From Zongyangia hominis (GTDB taxonomy: Bacteria > Bacillota > Clostridia > Oscillospirales > Ruminococcaceae), in assembly GCF_014385095.1 (NCBI RefSeq), contig NZ_JACRTC010000007.1, positions 1 through 64,000 on the forward strand: a stretch of 64,000 bases of DNA, in the 5' to 3' direction. The position numbers and the translations under genes are program-made. The notes beneath the pieces are model-generated. The model had not been told where the DNA came from. It was given only the letters and a program-made list of their open reading frames with translations, and searched no databases. This document shows, piece by piece, positions 1-8,731 of the stretch (its first letter is position 1; every line of letters begins with the position of its first letter).

Positions 1-130
1 CATAGAAGCCCAAGGAGTGAATGGTCAGCCAGTTGCTCCTCTCATTGTAGCTTAGGCACGAGATGGAAGGGAAACCGGACTGGCTGCCCGGCTTCCCTGT
101 CCAAATTTATTGTAATAGGGGTGAAACAGG

Positions 131-598
131 TTGCTCCCACGAATGACGCCGCAGCAACGCAGACTGGCAAATGCGCTGATACGAAAAACCTGCTGCAATT
201 ATGATAACGGCAACTGTATTGCGTTGGACGATGGCAAATGCGTTTGTCCGCAGAGTATTTCCTATTCTGTTCTCTGCAAATGGTTTCGTAACGCCATACT
301 TCCGGCAGACAAAACGCTATATGCAGAGGTTATCCAGCCTCAAGATGTCAAACGCTGTACCGTATGCGGCAAAGCCTTTATCTCATCCTCCAACAACGCC
401 AAATATTGCGAGGTGTGCGCCAAAACCGTCCTACGGAAACAAAAGGCGGTCAACACCTTGCGGGAGCTGCAATATGCGGAGCTAATCGACATTAAAAAGC
501 AGGGCTGTGGAAAACCCAACCGCATTTACCCTAAATTCTATGAGGCGGTTTTAAGCTCCAATTTCTTGAAATCCGACTATGGAACGCCAGAGGGCTGA
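131..598 (+). CDS. Cysteine-rich VLP domain protein
   Basis: The 155-residue protein matches what is known of the cysteine-rich VLP family, small proteins carried by conjugative and mobilizable elements of Firmicutes; function unknown. It contains an N-terminal cysteine group (CCNYDNGNC and KCVC), the family stretch around KWFRNAILP, and a central CTVCGKAF...YCEVC four-cysteine cluster typical of a zinc ribbon. The start is a TTG with AGGGG nine bases upstream; an in-frame ATG at 143 (MTPQQRR) is the alternative and closer to the family consensus. It lies just upstream of the relaxase gene and was probably co-mobilised with it. Confidence 0.8.
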   Translation: MLPRMTPQQRRLANALIRKTCCNYDNGNCIALDDGKCVCPQSISYSVLCKWFRNAILPADKTLYAEVIQPQDVKRCTVCGKAFISSSNNAKYCEVCAKTVLRKQKAVNTLRELQYAELIDIKKQGCGKPNRIYPKFYEAVLSSNFLKSDYGTPEG

Positions 599-610
599 AA
601 ACCGTACCCA

Positions 611-692
611 TGAAGTACGATAATCATTCCTCTTGAAGTACGAGAATCAGACGGTATATAGAAATACAGAGATAAAAAGATTAATTTATCTC
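611..692 (+). promoter_or_regulatory. Direct and inverted repeats upstream of mob; candidate oriT
   Basis: Two copies of TGAAGTACGANAATCA start at 611 and 634 (period 23 bases). They are followed by a perfect inverted repeat, GAGATAAA at 669-676 and TTTATCTC at 685-692, with an 8-base loop. MobV relaxases act on an oriT that usually lies just upstream of their own gene and contains inverted repeats, so this is where an oriT would be expected. No match to a known nick site was recognised. Confidence 0.4.
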
Positions 693-752
693 TTATCCAT
701 TCCAATCCTATCCAAGCTATTTTCGGGAAGGAAGGGATGGGAAAGGAGGCAA

Positions 753-1699
753 ATGGCAGAATACGCAATCCTACGGTTTGCAAAGCACAAGGCGGGACCG
801 GCCGGAGCGTTGGAGGCACGCCATGAGCGCGCCAAAGAAAAATACGCCAGCAATCCGGACGTTGACACCACCCGCAGCAAGGACAACTTTCATATTATCA
901 AGCCAGACAGGCGGTATCGGCAGGAGATAGACACCCGTATCAAAGAGGCAGGGTGCAAGACCCGCAAAGACAGCACCATATTTGTCGATACCCTTATCAC
1001 CGCAGCCCGGAGTTTTTCATTGGAAGAAAGAAAGCCGAGATCAAAGCCTTTTTCACAGAGGCCGTTACCTTTATGGGAAAAAAGATCGGCAAGGGCAATA
1101 TCTTCTCCGCTGTGGTACAGATGGACGAAAAGACGCCCCATCTGCACCTTTGCTTTACCCCGATCACCGAGGACGGGCGCTTGTCAGCAAAGGAGATTTT
1201 AGGAAACCGGGCGCAGCTTTCCAAGTGGCAGGACGGGTTTCACACCCACATGAAAAAGCAGTTTCCAATCCTTAAACGGGGCGAGAGTGCGCTTGTCACC
1301 AAGCGCAAGCACATTCCAACATGGCTGTTCAAGCAATCGGTCAGCCTCATCAAGCAGCAAAAGGCTATTGAAAAGGCAGTCTCCGATATTACCATGATGA
1401 ACGCCGGGAAGAAGCGGGAGGAAGCCCTTGCTATGCTGGACAAGTTCTTTCCTCGTTTGGAAGCTCATCTGGGGCAGGTCAAGAAGTATCAAGCGACCAT
1501 TGATTATCTGACGCAGGAAAATGAGGGATTAAAAGAAAAAGTCAAAGACGACAGTAGTATCAAAAAACAGCTTGAAGCGGCAAAGCTCAAGCAGGAAAAC
1601 GAACAGCTACGGAAGTTCATAAGCAAAATCCCGCCGGAAGTGTGGCGGGAAATACAGCAGCGGTACACACCGCAGAAAGGACGGGCAGAACGAGATTGA
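753..1699 (+). pseudogene. MobV-family relaxase (Mob/Pre), frameshifted
   Basis: The product is a plasmid mobilization/recombination relaxase that would nick oriT. Frame one from ATG 753 (preceded by AAAGGAGG) encodes the N-terminal part, with YAILRFAKHK and KDNFHI, to about residue 84. The rest continues in a second frame from SPEFF onward and includes the MobV HLHLCFTPI histidine motif and a C-terminal coiled coil (QENEGLKEKVKDD). Joining the frames needs one extra base near 1003, where TCACCGCAGCCC would be expected to read TCACCGCAAGCCC. The repaired protein would be about 315 residues. The frameshift is either a true inactivating deletion or a base-call error. Upstream repeats at 611-692 may be its oriT. 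Confidence 0.85.
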
Positions 1700-1738
1700 T
1701 TTGTACCTTGAAAATTGAATATTCGGGAGATATGCGCT

Positions 1739-1909
1739 ATGGCAGATAAGGAAATCCGGCAGGATCAATATGATATTGAGCTTCCGCAGTCCATCATAGA
1801 ATCCTTTGCCCGTTTCCTTGTCCCAGAAATACGCAAATACTACGACAGCGAACAAGGGCAGCAAGAGTTCGCAGAGTGGCAGGGGGCACAAGAAAAGCAT
1901 AAAAAGTAA
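1739..1909 (+). CDS. Small protein of the mobilizable element
   Basis: A 56-residue acidic protein beginning MADKEIRQDQYDIELPQS follows the relaxase by 39 bases. I recognise no functional domain; similar short ORFs accompany MobV genes in Firmicutes elements. ATG 1739 is preferred over the TTG at 1715 because GGGAG lies nine bases upstream of it. The body (IIESFARFLVPEIRKYYDSE) is probably helical. Confidence 0.6.
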   Translation: MADKEIRQDQYDIELPQSIIESFARFLVPEIRKYYDSEQGQQEFAEWQGAQEKHKK

Positions 1910-1912
1910 AAG

Positions 1913-1945
1913 TAGGGGTCAAGGCACAAACCTTGACCCCTGCTT
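1913..1945 (+). terminator. Intrinsic terminator of the mob operon
   Basis: A perfect 10-bp stem, GGGGTCAAGG with CCTTGACCCC, with a six-base loop, lies directly after the small ORF stop and is followed by TGCTTTCTGTTGTT. It closes the last gene of the mobile remnant. Confidence 0.75.
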
Positions 1946-2021
1946 TCTGTTGTTGACATTACAGCCACACCAATACGGCAAAACCGCCTTTGAAATAATA
2001 GGTATTCGTGTAATGTTCATT

Positions 2022-2365
2022 TGGTGGAGGCGACGGGAGTTGAACCCGTGTCCGAAAATCTCTCCATGCAAGTTTCTCCGAGTGCATTCTGTCCTTTACA
2101 TTCCCTCAGTCAGCCGCCGGCAGAAAGGCTGCGGACCTTAGTATCCTCCTGTGTGTGTCCAAAGCCGAGGAACTCGATGGACACAGGAACCACTCATCGA
2201 CGCCTATGCTCAGTCCGTGGTACTACTGGGCTAGACGGCAGCAGTTAAGCTGCGTACGCTACGTTATCGTTTGCGTTTAATTTAAAAGTTTCGGCTTTTA
2301 AAGAGGGTCCGAACCTCTACTCGCTGCTCACACTTCAAAATCCCCGTCGAAGCCGTTACGCCCCC
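2022..2365 (-). ncRNA. ssrA: Transfer-messenger RNA (tmRNA)
   Basis: Read on the minus strand, the 5' end GGGGGCGTAACGGCTTCGAC pairs with the 3' end CGCCTCC followed by ACCA, giving the tRNA-like acceptor stem with an encoded CCA. The T-arm GGGTTCAACTCCC is present. The tag reading frame at 2274-2245 encodes ANDNVAYAA then TAA, beginning with a GCA resume codon, as expected for a degradation tag. tmRNA rescues stalled ribosomes and tags the nascent chain for proteolysis. smpB, its obligate partner, lies immediately upstream. The 3' end faces the mobile remnant. Confidence 0.96.
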
Positions 2366-2395
2366 CTATCAGAGATTTTCTACCGTTACTACTAT

Positions 2396-2863
2396 CTACC
2401 GGTTTCTTTCCTTCATGGCCCGGTCCATGTCTCGCTTGGCGTCCCGTTTGGCCATGTCGTCCCGCTTGTCATAGAGCTTCTTGCCCCGGCACAAGCCGAC
2501 CGACACCTTCACGTGGGAGCCTCTAAAATACAGAGACAGCGGAACCAAGGTGTAGCCCTGCTGTTTGACTAAGCCAAACAGCTTATTGATCTCCTTGCGG
2601 TGCATCAGTAATTTGCGGACCCGTAGGGGGTCCTTATTAAAGATATTCCCCTTTTCATAGGGGCTGACATGCATCCCTTTGATGAACATCTCTCCGTTAT
2701 CGATGTCGCACCAGCTGTCCTTGAGGTTGACCTGACCCTGGCGGATGGATTTGACCTCCGTGCCAAAGAGCTCGATGCCCGCCTCATAGGTGTCCTCCAC
2801 AAAATAATCGTGGCGCGCCTTCCGGTTGAGCGCGATGGTCGCGCTCCCCTTGCTTTCCGCCAT
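2396..2863 (-). CDS. smpB: SsrA-binding protein SmpB
   Basis: The 155-residue protein has normal family length and the SmpB signatures: [11 protein letters not shown] near the start, [18 protein letters not shown], and the basic C-terminal tail ([19 protein letters not shown]) that enters the empty mRNA channel of the ribosome. SmpB binds the tRNA-like domain of tmRNA and delivers it with EF-Tu to stalled ribosomes. The gene ends 31 bases before the tmRNA 5' end and follows recR in the same direction. GAGAGGGGGG lies just before the ATG. Confidence 0.98.
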   Translation of the reverse strand: MAESKGSATIALNRKARHDYFVEDTYEAGIELFGTEVKSIRQGQVNLKDSWCDIDNGEMFIKGMHVSPYEKGNIFNKDPLRVRKLLMHRKEINKLFGLVKQQGYTLVPLSLYFRGSHVKVSVGLCRGKKLYDKRDDMAKRDAKRDMDRAMKERNR

Positions 2864-2916
2864 GGCCTGTCCCCCCTCTCTCTTCTAGTATAAGTCACTT
2901 GACCCAAAAAATCCTG

Positions 2917-3516
2917 TCAGATTTCGCTGCGGCCCTCCAGCGCCCGGTAAAGGGTGACCTCATCGGCAAATTCCAAATTGCCGCCCACCGGGATGCCGTA
3001 GGCAAGCCGGGTCACCTTAACCCCCAGAGGTTTGATGAGCTTGGAGAGGTACATGGCCGTGGCCTCCCCCTCCACGGTGGGATTGGTGGCCATGATGACC
3101 TCTCGAACCGTGTCGTCCTGCAGTCTGGCCAGCAGCTCCTTGATGTAAATCTGGTCGGGGCCGATTCCCTCCATGGGGGAAAGCAGGCCGTGGAGCACAT
3201 GGTAAAGCCCGTGATACTCCTTGGTTCGCTCGAAGGCGATCACGTCCCGGGGGTCCTCCACCACACAAATGGTGCTCTGGTCCCGGGCGGGATTGCCGCA
3301 GATGGGACAGGTCTGTGCATCGGTCAGATTCTGGCAGACCGCACAGTGGCGGATTTTTTCATGGGCCTCGGTGATGGCCGAAGCAAAGGCCAGCGCCTCC
3401 TCCTTGGGCAGCCCCAACACATAGAACGCCAGGCGTTGGGCCGATTTCCGGCCGATGCCGGGCAGGCGCTCAAACTGCTCGACGAGCTTAGTCAGTGGTA
3501 AAACGTTATAGGCCAT
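2917..3516 (-). CDS. recR: Recombination mediator protein RecR
   Basis: The 199-residue protein acts with RecF and RecO to load RecA at single-stranded gaps. It shows the N-terminal helix-hairpin-helix ([14 protein letters not shown]), a four-cysteine zinc site ([17 protein letters not shown]) and a Toprim domain beginning at ICVVEDPRD. Length and domain order are typical. The gene follows ybaB by about 40 bases in the common Firmicutes order dnaX-ybaB-recR. Confidence 0.98.
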   Translation of the reverse strand: MAYNVLPLTKLVEQFERLPGIGRKSAQRLAFYVLGLPKEEALAFASAITEAHEKIRHCAVCQNLTDAQTCPICGNPARDQSTICVVEDPRDVIAFERTKEYHGLYHVLHGLLSPMEGIGPDQIYIKELLARLQDDTVREVIMATNPTVEGEATAMYLSKLIKPLGVKVTRLAYGIPVGGNLEFADEVTLYRALEGRSEI

Positions 3517-3557
3517 CGTGTATTTTCATCCTCCCGGCCCCCAAGGCCATTCGCAGA

Positions 3558-3908
3558 TTATAGCATGCCCGGCATGGACAGCCCGCCTGTGATCTTCTCC
3601 ATCTCCCGGGTCTGGACGTCCTCCACATTGCGGATCGCCTCATTGACGGCGGCGATGATCAGGTCCTGGAGCATCTCGATGTCCTCCGGGTCCACCACCT
3701 CGGGCTGCAGGGTGATGGCTTTGACCACCTTCTTGCCGGTGATGGTGATTTCCACCGCGCCGCCGCCGGCCTTGGTGGTGTATTCCCGCTCCTCCAATTC
3801 CGCCTGGAGCTTGGCCATATCCTCCTGAATTTTCTGGGCCTGCCGGAGCATGTTGTTCATATTGCCGCCGGGGCCTCCGCCATATCCCTGTGGTAATCTT
3901 GCTTTCAT
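3558..3908 (-). CDS. YbaB/EbfC family nucleoid-associated protein
   Basis: The 116-residue protein belongs to the YbaB/EbfC family of small dimeric DNA-binding proteins. The N-terminus is glycine-rich (GYGGGPGGNMNNMLRQAQK) and is followed by a helix (IQEDMAKLQAELEERE) and the conserved core GGGAVEITITGKKVVKAITL. Its position between dnaX and recR is conserved across bacteria. TAGGAGG precedes the ATG. The family binds DNA and bridges it; the exact cellular role is not settled. Confidence 0.95.
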   Translation of the reverse strand: MKARLPQGYGGGPGGNMNNMLRQAQKIQEDMAKLQAELEEREYTTKAGGGAVEITITGKKVVKAITLQPEVVDPEDIEMLQDLIIAAVNEAIRNVEDVQTREMEKITGGLSMPGML

Positions 3909-4018
3909 CTCTTGTTCCTCCTATCCTAGGGTTTCCTCATTATTCCCGCCTTTCCGTTGTCTGACGGGCAAGGCTTTTATTATCCAAATATCATCCGCTT
4001 TAAACGGATATTACTATT

Positions 4019-5620
4019 TTACTGTCCCGTGACCGAAACGTCAATGCCCGCCTGCTGCGCCATGGTTTCCAGCTGTTTGAGGGGATCCTCTTCCCGCTCC
4101 TCCCGCACCGTCTTTTTATACGGACCCAGCCGGTATTTCTTTCCCGTCTGGGCTTTGAGGGCGTCGCGCAGGCTCTCCTTGGTGTATTCCGACTGCCGGA
4201 TGAGCTTGACAAACAATTCGTCCGGCGCGTCGATGAGGACGATGTCCCCCTTTACATAGGCTTTTGAATCCTTAAGGGCGCCGTGCAGCGCCGGGTTCGC
4301 CCCCTGCAGCCGTTCCATCACCTGGTCCCAGCAGTCGAGCTGCTGCATCTGCTCCATGTGTTCCGGCACGATGTCCGATGCCTCAGACGCCGGTTTTTTG
4401 ACCGCGCGGGGAGGAAGTGAGGTCACACCTGCCGTCGGGACGCCGCTTGCCACCATGGTTTCCAGCCGTTCCAGCCGGTTTTGCAGCTCTTCCAGCGCGC
4501 CGGCGGGTACTGCCGCACCGGCGGCGGGAGCCTGGGGGGGCCGGGTCAAGGTGATCTTGACCACCGCCATCTCAAACTCGGTGCGCTTGGAGCTCGCCCG
4601 GGAGAGCCTGCCCAATGTCTCCTGCAAAATTTCCATGGTGGAAAGCAGATCCTCCATGGAAAGCTCCTTCGCGAGGAGGGCAAGGCGCTCGTAGTGCTCG
4701 CCGGTGGTAACCACCAGCTCCTGGGCCTTGGGAACGGCCTTGATCATCATGCAGTTGCGCAGGGTGCCGATGAGCTGGTCGCAGACCCGCTCAAAGTCGG
4801 AGGAACCCTGGTGGAGCTCGTCGATCAGGGAAAACGCCGCGGCGCTGTCCTTGCGGGCCAGGGCCTGCACCAGATTTTCAATCTGCTCGCTGCCCGCAAG
4901 CCCTGAGGCGGCCACCACCACCTGGGTGTCCACCTGAGTGCTGTAAGAAGAGCACAGGTCCAGGATGGAGAGGGCGTCCCGCATGCCGCCGTCGGCCAGC
5001 CGCGCGATGAAAAGGGCCGCCTCTTCGTCGAGGGAGATGCCCTCCTGTCCGGCCACATATTGCAGCCGCCCCGCGATCAGCTCGCTGGGGATTCTCCGAA
5101 AGTCAAAGCGCTGACAGCGGGACACAATGGTGGCAGGCACCTTGTGGACCTCAGTGGTCGCCAGGATGAACAGCACATGGGAGGGGGGCTCCTCCATGAT
5201 CTTGAGCAGCGCGTTAAAGGCGCCGACACTGAGCATGTGGGCCTCGTCGATGATATAGACCCGATAGCCCGCTTTGACGGGGGTGAAATTCGCTTCCTCC
5301 CGCAGTTCCCGGATGTTGTCCACACCGTTGTTGCTGGCAGCGTCGATTTCTACCACGTCGAGCACCGACCCCTCGTCGATGCCTACGCACAATTCGCATT
5401 CGCCGCAGGGGTCGCCGTCCCTTGGGGAGAGGCAGTTGACCGCCTTGGCCAATATTTTGGAGCAGGTCGTTTTGCCGGTGCCCCGGGAGCCGGTGAACAG
5501 GTAGGCGTGGGCGCATTTGCCCTCCTCCACCTGGTTGCGCAAGGTGGTGGTAATATGTTCCTGCCCCACCACATCCTCAAAGACCCGGGGCCGGTACTTG
5601 CGGTACAGCGCCTGATACAT
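4019..5620 (-). CDS. dnaX: DNA polymerase III subunit gamma/tau
   Basis: The 533-residue clamp-loader ATPase begins MYQALYRKYRPRVFEDVVGQ. It carries Walker A GSRGTGKTTCSK, a four-cysteine zinc module (CLSPRDGDPCGECELC), the Walker B-like YIIDEAHML, and the sensor region ATTEVHKVPATIVSRCQRFDF. A proline/alanine-rich linker and tau-like C-terminus follow. The open frame extends to 5857, but the extension runs through the SRP RNA gene; the ATG at 5620 has a strong AAGGAGGGG. It is the first protein gene after SRP RNA in the block. Confidence 0.97.
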   Translation of the reverse strand: MYQALYRKYRPRVFEDVVGQEHITTTLRNQVEEGKCAHAYLFTGSRGTGKTTCSKILAKAVNCLSPRDGDPCGECELCVGIDEGSVLDVVEIDAASNNGVDNIRELREEANFTPVKAGYRVYIIDEAHMLSVGAFNALLKIMEEPPSHVLFILATTEVHKVPATIVSRCQRFDFRRIPSELIAGRLQYVAGQEGISLDEEAALFIARLADGGMRDALSILDLCSSYSTQVDTQVVVAASGLAGSEQIENLVQALARKDSAAAFSLIDELHQGSSDFERVCDQLIGTLRNCMMIKAVPKAQELVVTTGEHYERLALLAKELSMEDLLSTMEILQETLGRLSRASSKRTEFEMAVVKITLTRPPQAPAAGAAVPAGALEELQNRLERLETMVASGVPTAGVTSLPPRAVKKPASEASDIVPEHMEQMQQLDCWDQVMERLQGANPALHGALKDSKAYVKGDIVLIDAPDELFVKLIRQSEYTKESLRDALKAQTGKKYRLGPYKKTVREEREEDPLKQLETMAQQAGIDVSVTGQ

Positions 5621-5652
5621 ACGACCCCTCCTTTTTCTTTTTGGATATGACA

Positions 5653-5856
5653 AAGAGCAGGAAACCATCGGTCCACCCGATCTAACCATACACTTGGTCA
5701 CACGGACATACAGGCTTTGCTGTGGCACACAAAGAAATCCGCTTAATGCTGCTCGGTTCCCCGCCTGACATGGTTCACGGCGCTCTGTCGCACAGGACCC
5801 GCATGTCCGCATGACGAAATGCATGGATGTCCCTGCCCCGGTGGGCAATCCCACCA
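5653..5856 (-). ncRNA. ffs: Signal recognition particle RNA, Bacillus/Clostridium large type
   Basis: The minus strand holds the SRP RNA apical domain ATGTCAGG-CGG-GGAA-CCG-AGCAGC, with a GGAA tetraloop closed by CGG/CCG and the conserved asymmetric loop. The ends pair (GGCAGGGA near 5838 with TTTCCTGC near 5657), and a 5' hairpin GGTGGG-ATTG-CCCACC matches the extra Alu-like part of Gram-positive SRP RNA. It lies between a consensus promoter and dnaX, its usual place in Clostridia. Ends are approximate to about ten bases. With Ffh it targets membrane proteins. Confidence 0.93.
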
Positions 5857-5899
5857 TTCTTATTTTCTTTAAAACTCTCCAATTTGGATGAGCTATATT

Positions 5900-5928
5900 A
5901 TTATAATATAAAAGGGGAGAAAGTTCAA
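5900..5928 (-). promoter_or_regulatory. Promoter of SRP RNA and dnaX block
   Basis: On the minus strand TTGAAC (5928-5923) is separated by 17 bases from a perfect TATAAT (5905-5900). The predicted start is near 5893, shortly before the SRP RNA. It is the obvious promoter for SRP RNA and probably for dnaX onward. Confidence 0.88.
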
Positions 5929-6164
5929 CTCTTTTTTCTCACTTTCCTGTCCCCTCCTCCTTTTCTAATTTCCCCAAGTATGTTAAAATAATAATAAATA
6001 AGAAGAGAGGGTTCTGCTTAAATTTTACGCGCCCACGGCGGACAAAAAGCTTTACACTGTCCCCGGAGCGTTCATCGGCCGGCTCGCCCGCTGTCAAACG
6101 ACAGCAGCGCGATGACCGTGAGAGCACCCCGTCATTGTTACGGAACACAGATTGCGAGGGAAAA

Positions 6165-7550
6165 ATGGAACTGCAAAAAAACGATGTCATCGAACTTACC
6201 GTCACCGATATCTCCACCGATGGAAACGGCGTGGGCCGCCATGAAGGCATGGCTGTCTTCGTCCCGGGCACAGCCGCCGGGGACCGCCTCAAGGTGAAGA
6301 TCGTCAAGACCTGCAAGAATTACAGCTATGGCATCGCGGCCCAGGCTTTGTCCCCCTCCCCCGACCGGGTGGAACCGGGATGCCCGGTCTTCCGCCAGTG
6401 CGGCGGATGCAGTCTGCGCCATATCTCCTATGGGGCGGAGCTGCGCATCAAGCAAAACTGGGTTTATGAGAATCTGCGCCGGATTGGCGGCGTCAGGGAG
6501 GCCCAGTGGGAGCCCATCCTCCCCTCCCCCAAACAGAGCGGCTACCGCAACAAGGCACAATACCCGGTGGCCGAAGGGGAGGACGGAGAACTGCGCATCG
6601 GCTTTTACGCCAAGCGCAGCCACCGCATCATCGACGGCGGGGCCTGCGACCTGCAGCCGCCCGTCTTTGGCGAGATCGTGGACACCATCCGGCAGATCTG
6701 CCAATACCACCATATCCCCGCCTACGATGAGGTGTCCCGCCGGGGGCTGCTGCGGCATATCTACCTGCGCTCTTCCGCGCATGCCGAGGAAATCATGGTC
6801 TGCTTTGTGCTGCAAAATCCCCGCCTGCCCCACGCCCAGGAGTTTGTCGCCGCCCTAACCGAGCGCTTTCCACAAATAAAAAGCATTGTCATCAACGTCA
6901 ATTCCCAGCCCACCAACGTGATTTTGGGCCGCCAGTGCCGCACCCTCTGGGGCAGCGACACCATTCATGACACCCTGTGCGGCATGCGCTTTTCTATCTC
7001 CCCACTCTCCTTCTACCAGGTCAACCGGGAAGGCGCCCAGGCCCTCTATGAGACCGCCCGGGATTTTGCTTCCCTGACAGGGGAAGAGACCCTCCTGGAC
7101 CTCTATTGCGGCGCGGGCACCATCGGCCTGAGCATGGCCTCCCAGGTCAAGAGCCTCATCGGGGTGGAAATCGTCCCCGAGGCTATCGACGACGCCAAGC
7201 GCAACGCCGACCTCAACGGTATCAAAAATGCCCGCTTCCTCTGCGCCGACGCCGCCAAGGCCGCCAAGGCGCTGCTCGATGAAGGGCTTACCCCCGACGT
7301 GGTGGTCCTCGACCCGCCCCGCAAGGGCTGCGATCCGGCCACCATTGAGGCCGTCGCCTCCATGGGTCCGGACCGGGTGGTCATGGTCTCCTGTAACAGC
7401 GCCACCGCCGCGCGGGACTGCGCCCTCTTTGCCCAAAAGGGCTACCGGGTCACCCGGGTGCGCCCGGTGGATATGTTCCCCCGCACCACCCATGTGGAAT
7501 GCGTCATCCTGCTTACAAAAGTTGGGGAGGAAGAACCCCCTTCCCGCTGA
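6165..7550 (+). CDS. 23S rRNA (uracil-5-)-methyltransferase, RumA/TrmA family
   Basis: The 461-residue protein has an N-terminal TRAM-type RNA-binding domain (about 1-60), a [4Fe-4S] cluster set (CPVFRQCGGCSLRH plus a later cysteine), a SAM-binding motif LLDLYCGAGTIGLS, the DPPRKGCD motif and the catalytic cysteine in MVSCNSATAARD. It methylates C5 of a uridine in rRNA; which one (RlmD- or RlmCD-type) cannot be told from sequence alone. ATG 6165 is preferred because GCGAGGG precedes it. It is monocistronic. Confidence 0.93.
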   Translation: MELQKNDVIELTVTDISTDGNGVGRHEGMAVFVPGTAAGDRLKVKIVKTCKNYSYGIAAQALSPSPDRVEPGCPVFRQCGGCSLRHISYGAELRIKQNWVYENLRRIGGVREAQWEPILPSPKQSGYRNKAQYPVAEGEDGELRIGFYAKRSHRIIDGGACDLQPPVFGEIVDTIRQICQYHHIPAYDEVSRRGLLRHIYLRSSAHAEEIMVCFVLQNPRLPHAQEFVAALTERFPQIKSIVINVNSQPTNVILGRQCRTLWGSDTIHDTLCGMRFSISPLSFYQVNREGAQALYETARDFASLTGEETLLDLYCGAGTIGLSMASQVKSLIGVEIVPEAIDDAKRNADLNGIKNARFLCADAAKAAKALLDEGLTPDVVVLDPPRKGCDPATIEAVASMGPDRVVMVSCNSATAARDCALFAQKGYRVTRVRPVDMFPRTTHVECVILLTKVGEEEPPSR

Positions 7551-7621
7551 CGCTCCGCGCATTCCCTCTTTATAATTAACCATAATAATTAACCATAAGA
7601 ACTTAAGGACTGAATCGACCG

Positions 7622-8329
7622 ATGCAAACAAAAATGAGGGCGTTTCGCGCCGCCTTTCCCTATACCGTGCCCATCTGCGCCGGCTTCACCTTTCTGGGCC
7701 TCGCCTACGGCATCTATATGAACAGCATGGGCTTTTCCTTTCTCTATCCCATGCTCATGAGTATCACCATCTTTGCCGGCTCCATGGAGTTTGTCACCGT
7801 GGGACTCTTAGTCTCCCCCTTTCATCCCCTCCACGCCTTTGCGCTGGCGCTGATGGTCAATGCCCGGCACTTGTTTTACGGCATCTCTATGCTGGACAAG
7901 TATCGGGACACCGGCAAAAAGAAATGGTACCTGATCTTCGGCATGTGTGACGAATCCTTCTCTATCAATTGTTCCGTCCAGCCCCCCGCCCAGGTGGACA
8001 AGGGATGGTTCATGTTCTTCGTCACCCTGCTCAACCACTGCTATTGGTTTATAGGTTCCACCCTGGGCGGGCTTTTGGGTTCTTTCATCCACTTTAGCAC
8101 CGAGGGCATCGAATTTGTCATGACCGCCCTGTTTGTGGTCATCTTCCTGGACCAGTGGTTTTCCCAGAAGGAACACCTGCCCGCCGTTGTGGGGGTGTCG
8201 GCCTCGGCGCTGTGCCTGATTGCCTTCGGCTCCGGGAACTTCATCGTCCCCGCCATGGCGCTCATCCTCATTTTGCTCCTGCTCTTTAAAAAGCGCCTGG
8301 AACAGAGGATGGAGGTGGAGGAGTCATGA
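7622..8329 (+). CDS. azlC: AzlC family branched-chain amino acid exporter subunit
   Basis: The 235-residue hydrophobic protein has the AzlC family opening ([24 protein letters not shown]), the [12 protein letters not shown] motif and several membrane helices. AzlC with AzlD forms a branched-chain amino acid exporter; in Bacillus subtilis the pair causes 4-azaleucine resistance. The stop overlaps the azlD start (ATGA), showing translational coupling. A nitrilase-family gene follows. Confidence 0.94.
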   Translation: MQTKMRAFRAAFPYTVPICAGFTFLGLAYGIYMNSMGFSFLYPMLMSITIFAGSMEFVTVGLLVSPFHPLHAFALALMVNARHLFYGISMLDKYRDTGKKKWYLIFGMCDESFSINCSVQPPAQVDKGWFMFFVTLLNHCYWFIGSTLGGLLGSFIHFSTEGIEFVMTALFVVIFLDQWFSQKEHLPAVVGVSASALCLIAFGSGNFIVPAMALILILLLLFKKRLEQRMEVEES

Positions 8330-8655
8330 GCCTAGGTCAGACCATTCTCACTGTGGCGGCCGTGGTGCTGGGCACCATGGTCACCCGCTTTCTCCCCTTC
8401 CTCCTCTTCCCCGCCGACAAGCCCACCCCCAAGGTAATTAAATATCTGGGCAAGGTGCTGCCCTGTGCCGTCATCGGCCTGCTGGTCGTCTACTGTCTCA
8501 AGGATGTGGCGGTGCTCTCCTGGCCCTATGGGCTGCCGGAGCTAATCGGTATCGGAGCCACGGCGGCGCTGCACTGGTGGAAGCGAAACATGCTCCTCTC
8601 CATCGCCGGAGGCACAGTGCTCTATATGGTGCTGGTGCAGCTGGTCTTCCTCTAA
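8326..8655 (+). CDS. azlD: AzlD family branched-chain amino acid exporter subunit
   Basis: The 109-residue protein with about four membrane segments is the small partner of AzlC. It contains [11 protein letters not shown] near the start and the closing segment [19 protein letters not shown], both usual in AzlD. It overlaps azlC by four bases. The two proteins are expected to act as one transporter complex in the cytoplasmic membrane. Confidence 0.92.
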   Translation: MSLGQTILTVAAVVLGTMVTRFLPFLLFPADKPTPKVIKYLGKVLPCAVIGLLVVYCLKDVAVLSWPYGLPELIGIGATAALHWWKRNMLLSIAGGTVLYMVLVQLVFL

Positions 8656-8731
8656 TCTATCAAACACCGGCGGGTGCGCGCGGCAGCTTTTGGCCGGGTG
8701 CGCCCGCTTTCTGCAAAAGGAGGTTTCTGCC

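Larger units (their letters stand above)
1..1945. mobile_element. Remnant of a mobilizable element next to ssrA
   Basis: This segment carries a cysteine-rich VLP protein, a MobV-type relaxase broken by a frameshift, and a small accessory ORF, a set usually found in Firmicutes mobilizable elements. Its base composition is visibly more AT-rich than the chromosome to the right. It ends at a hairpin about 77 bases from the encoded CCA end of tmRNA, a known integration target. No integrase or recombinase lies in the window, so the left part may continue off the edge. Bases 1-130 contain no recognisable gene. Confidence 0.75.

Noticed and set aside
5621..5857. N-terminal extension of the DnaX reading frame by 79 codons
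   Set aside because: It runs through the SRP RNA gene and the family starts with MYQALYRKYRP at 5620, which has a strong ribosome site.
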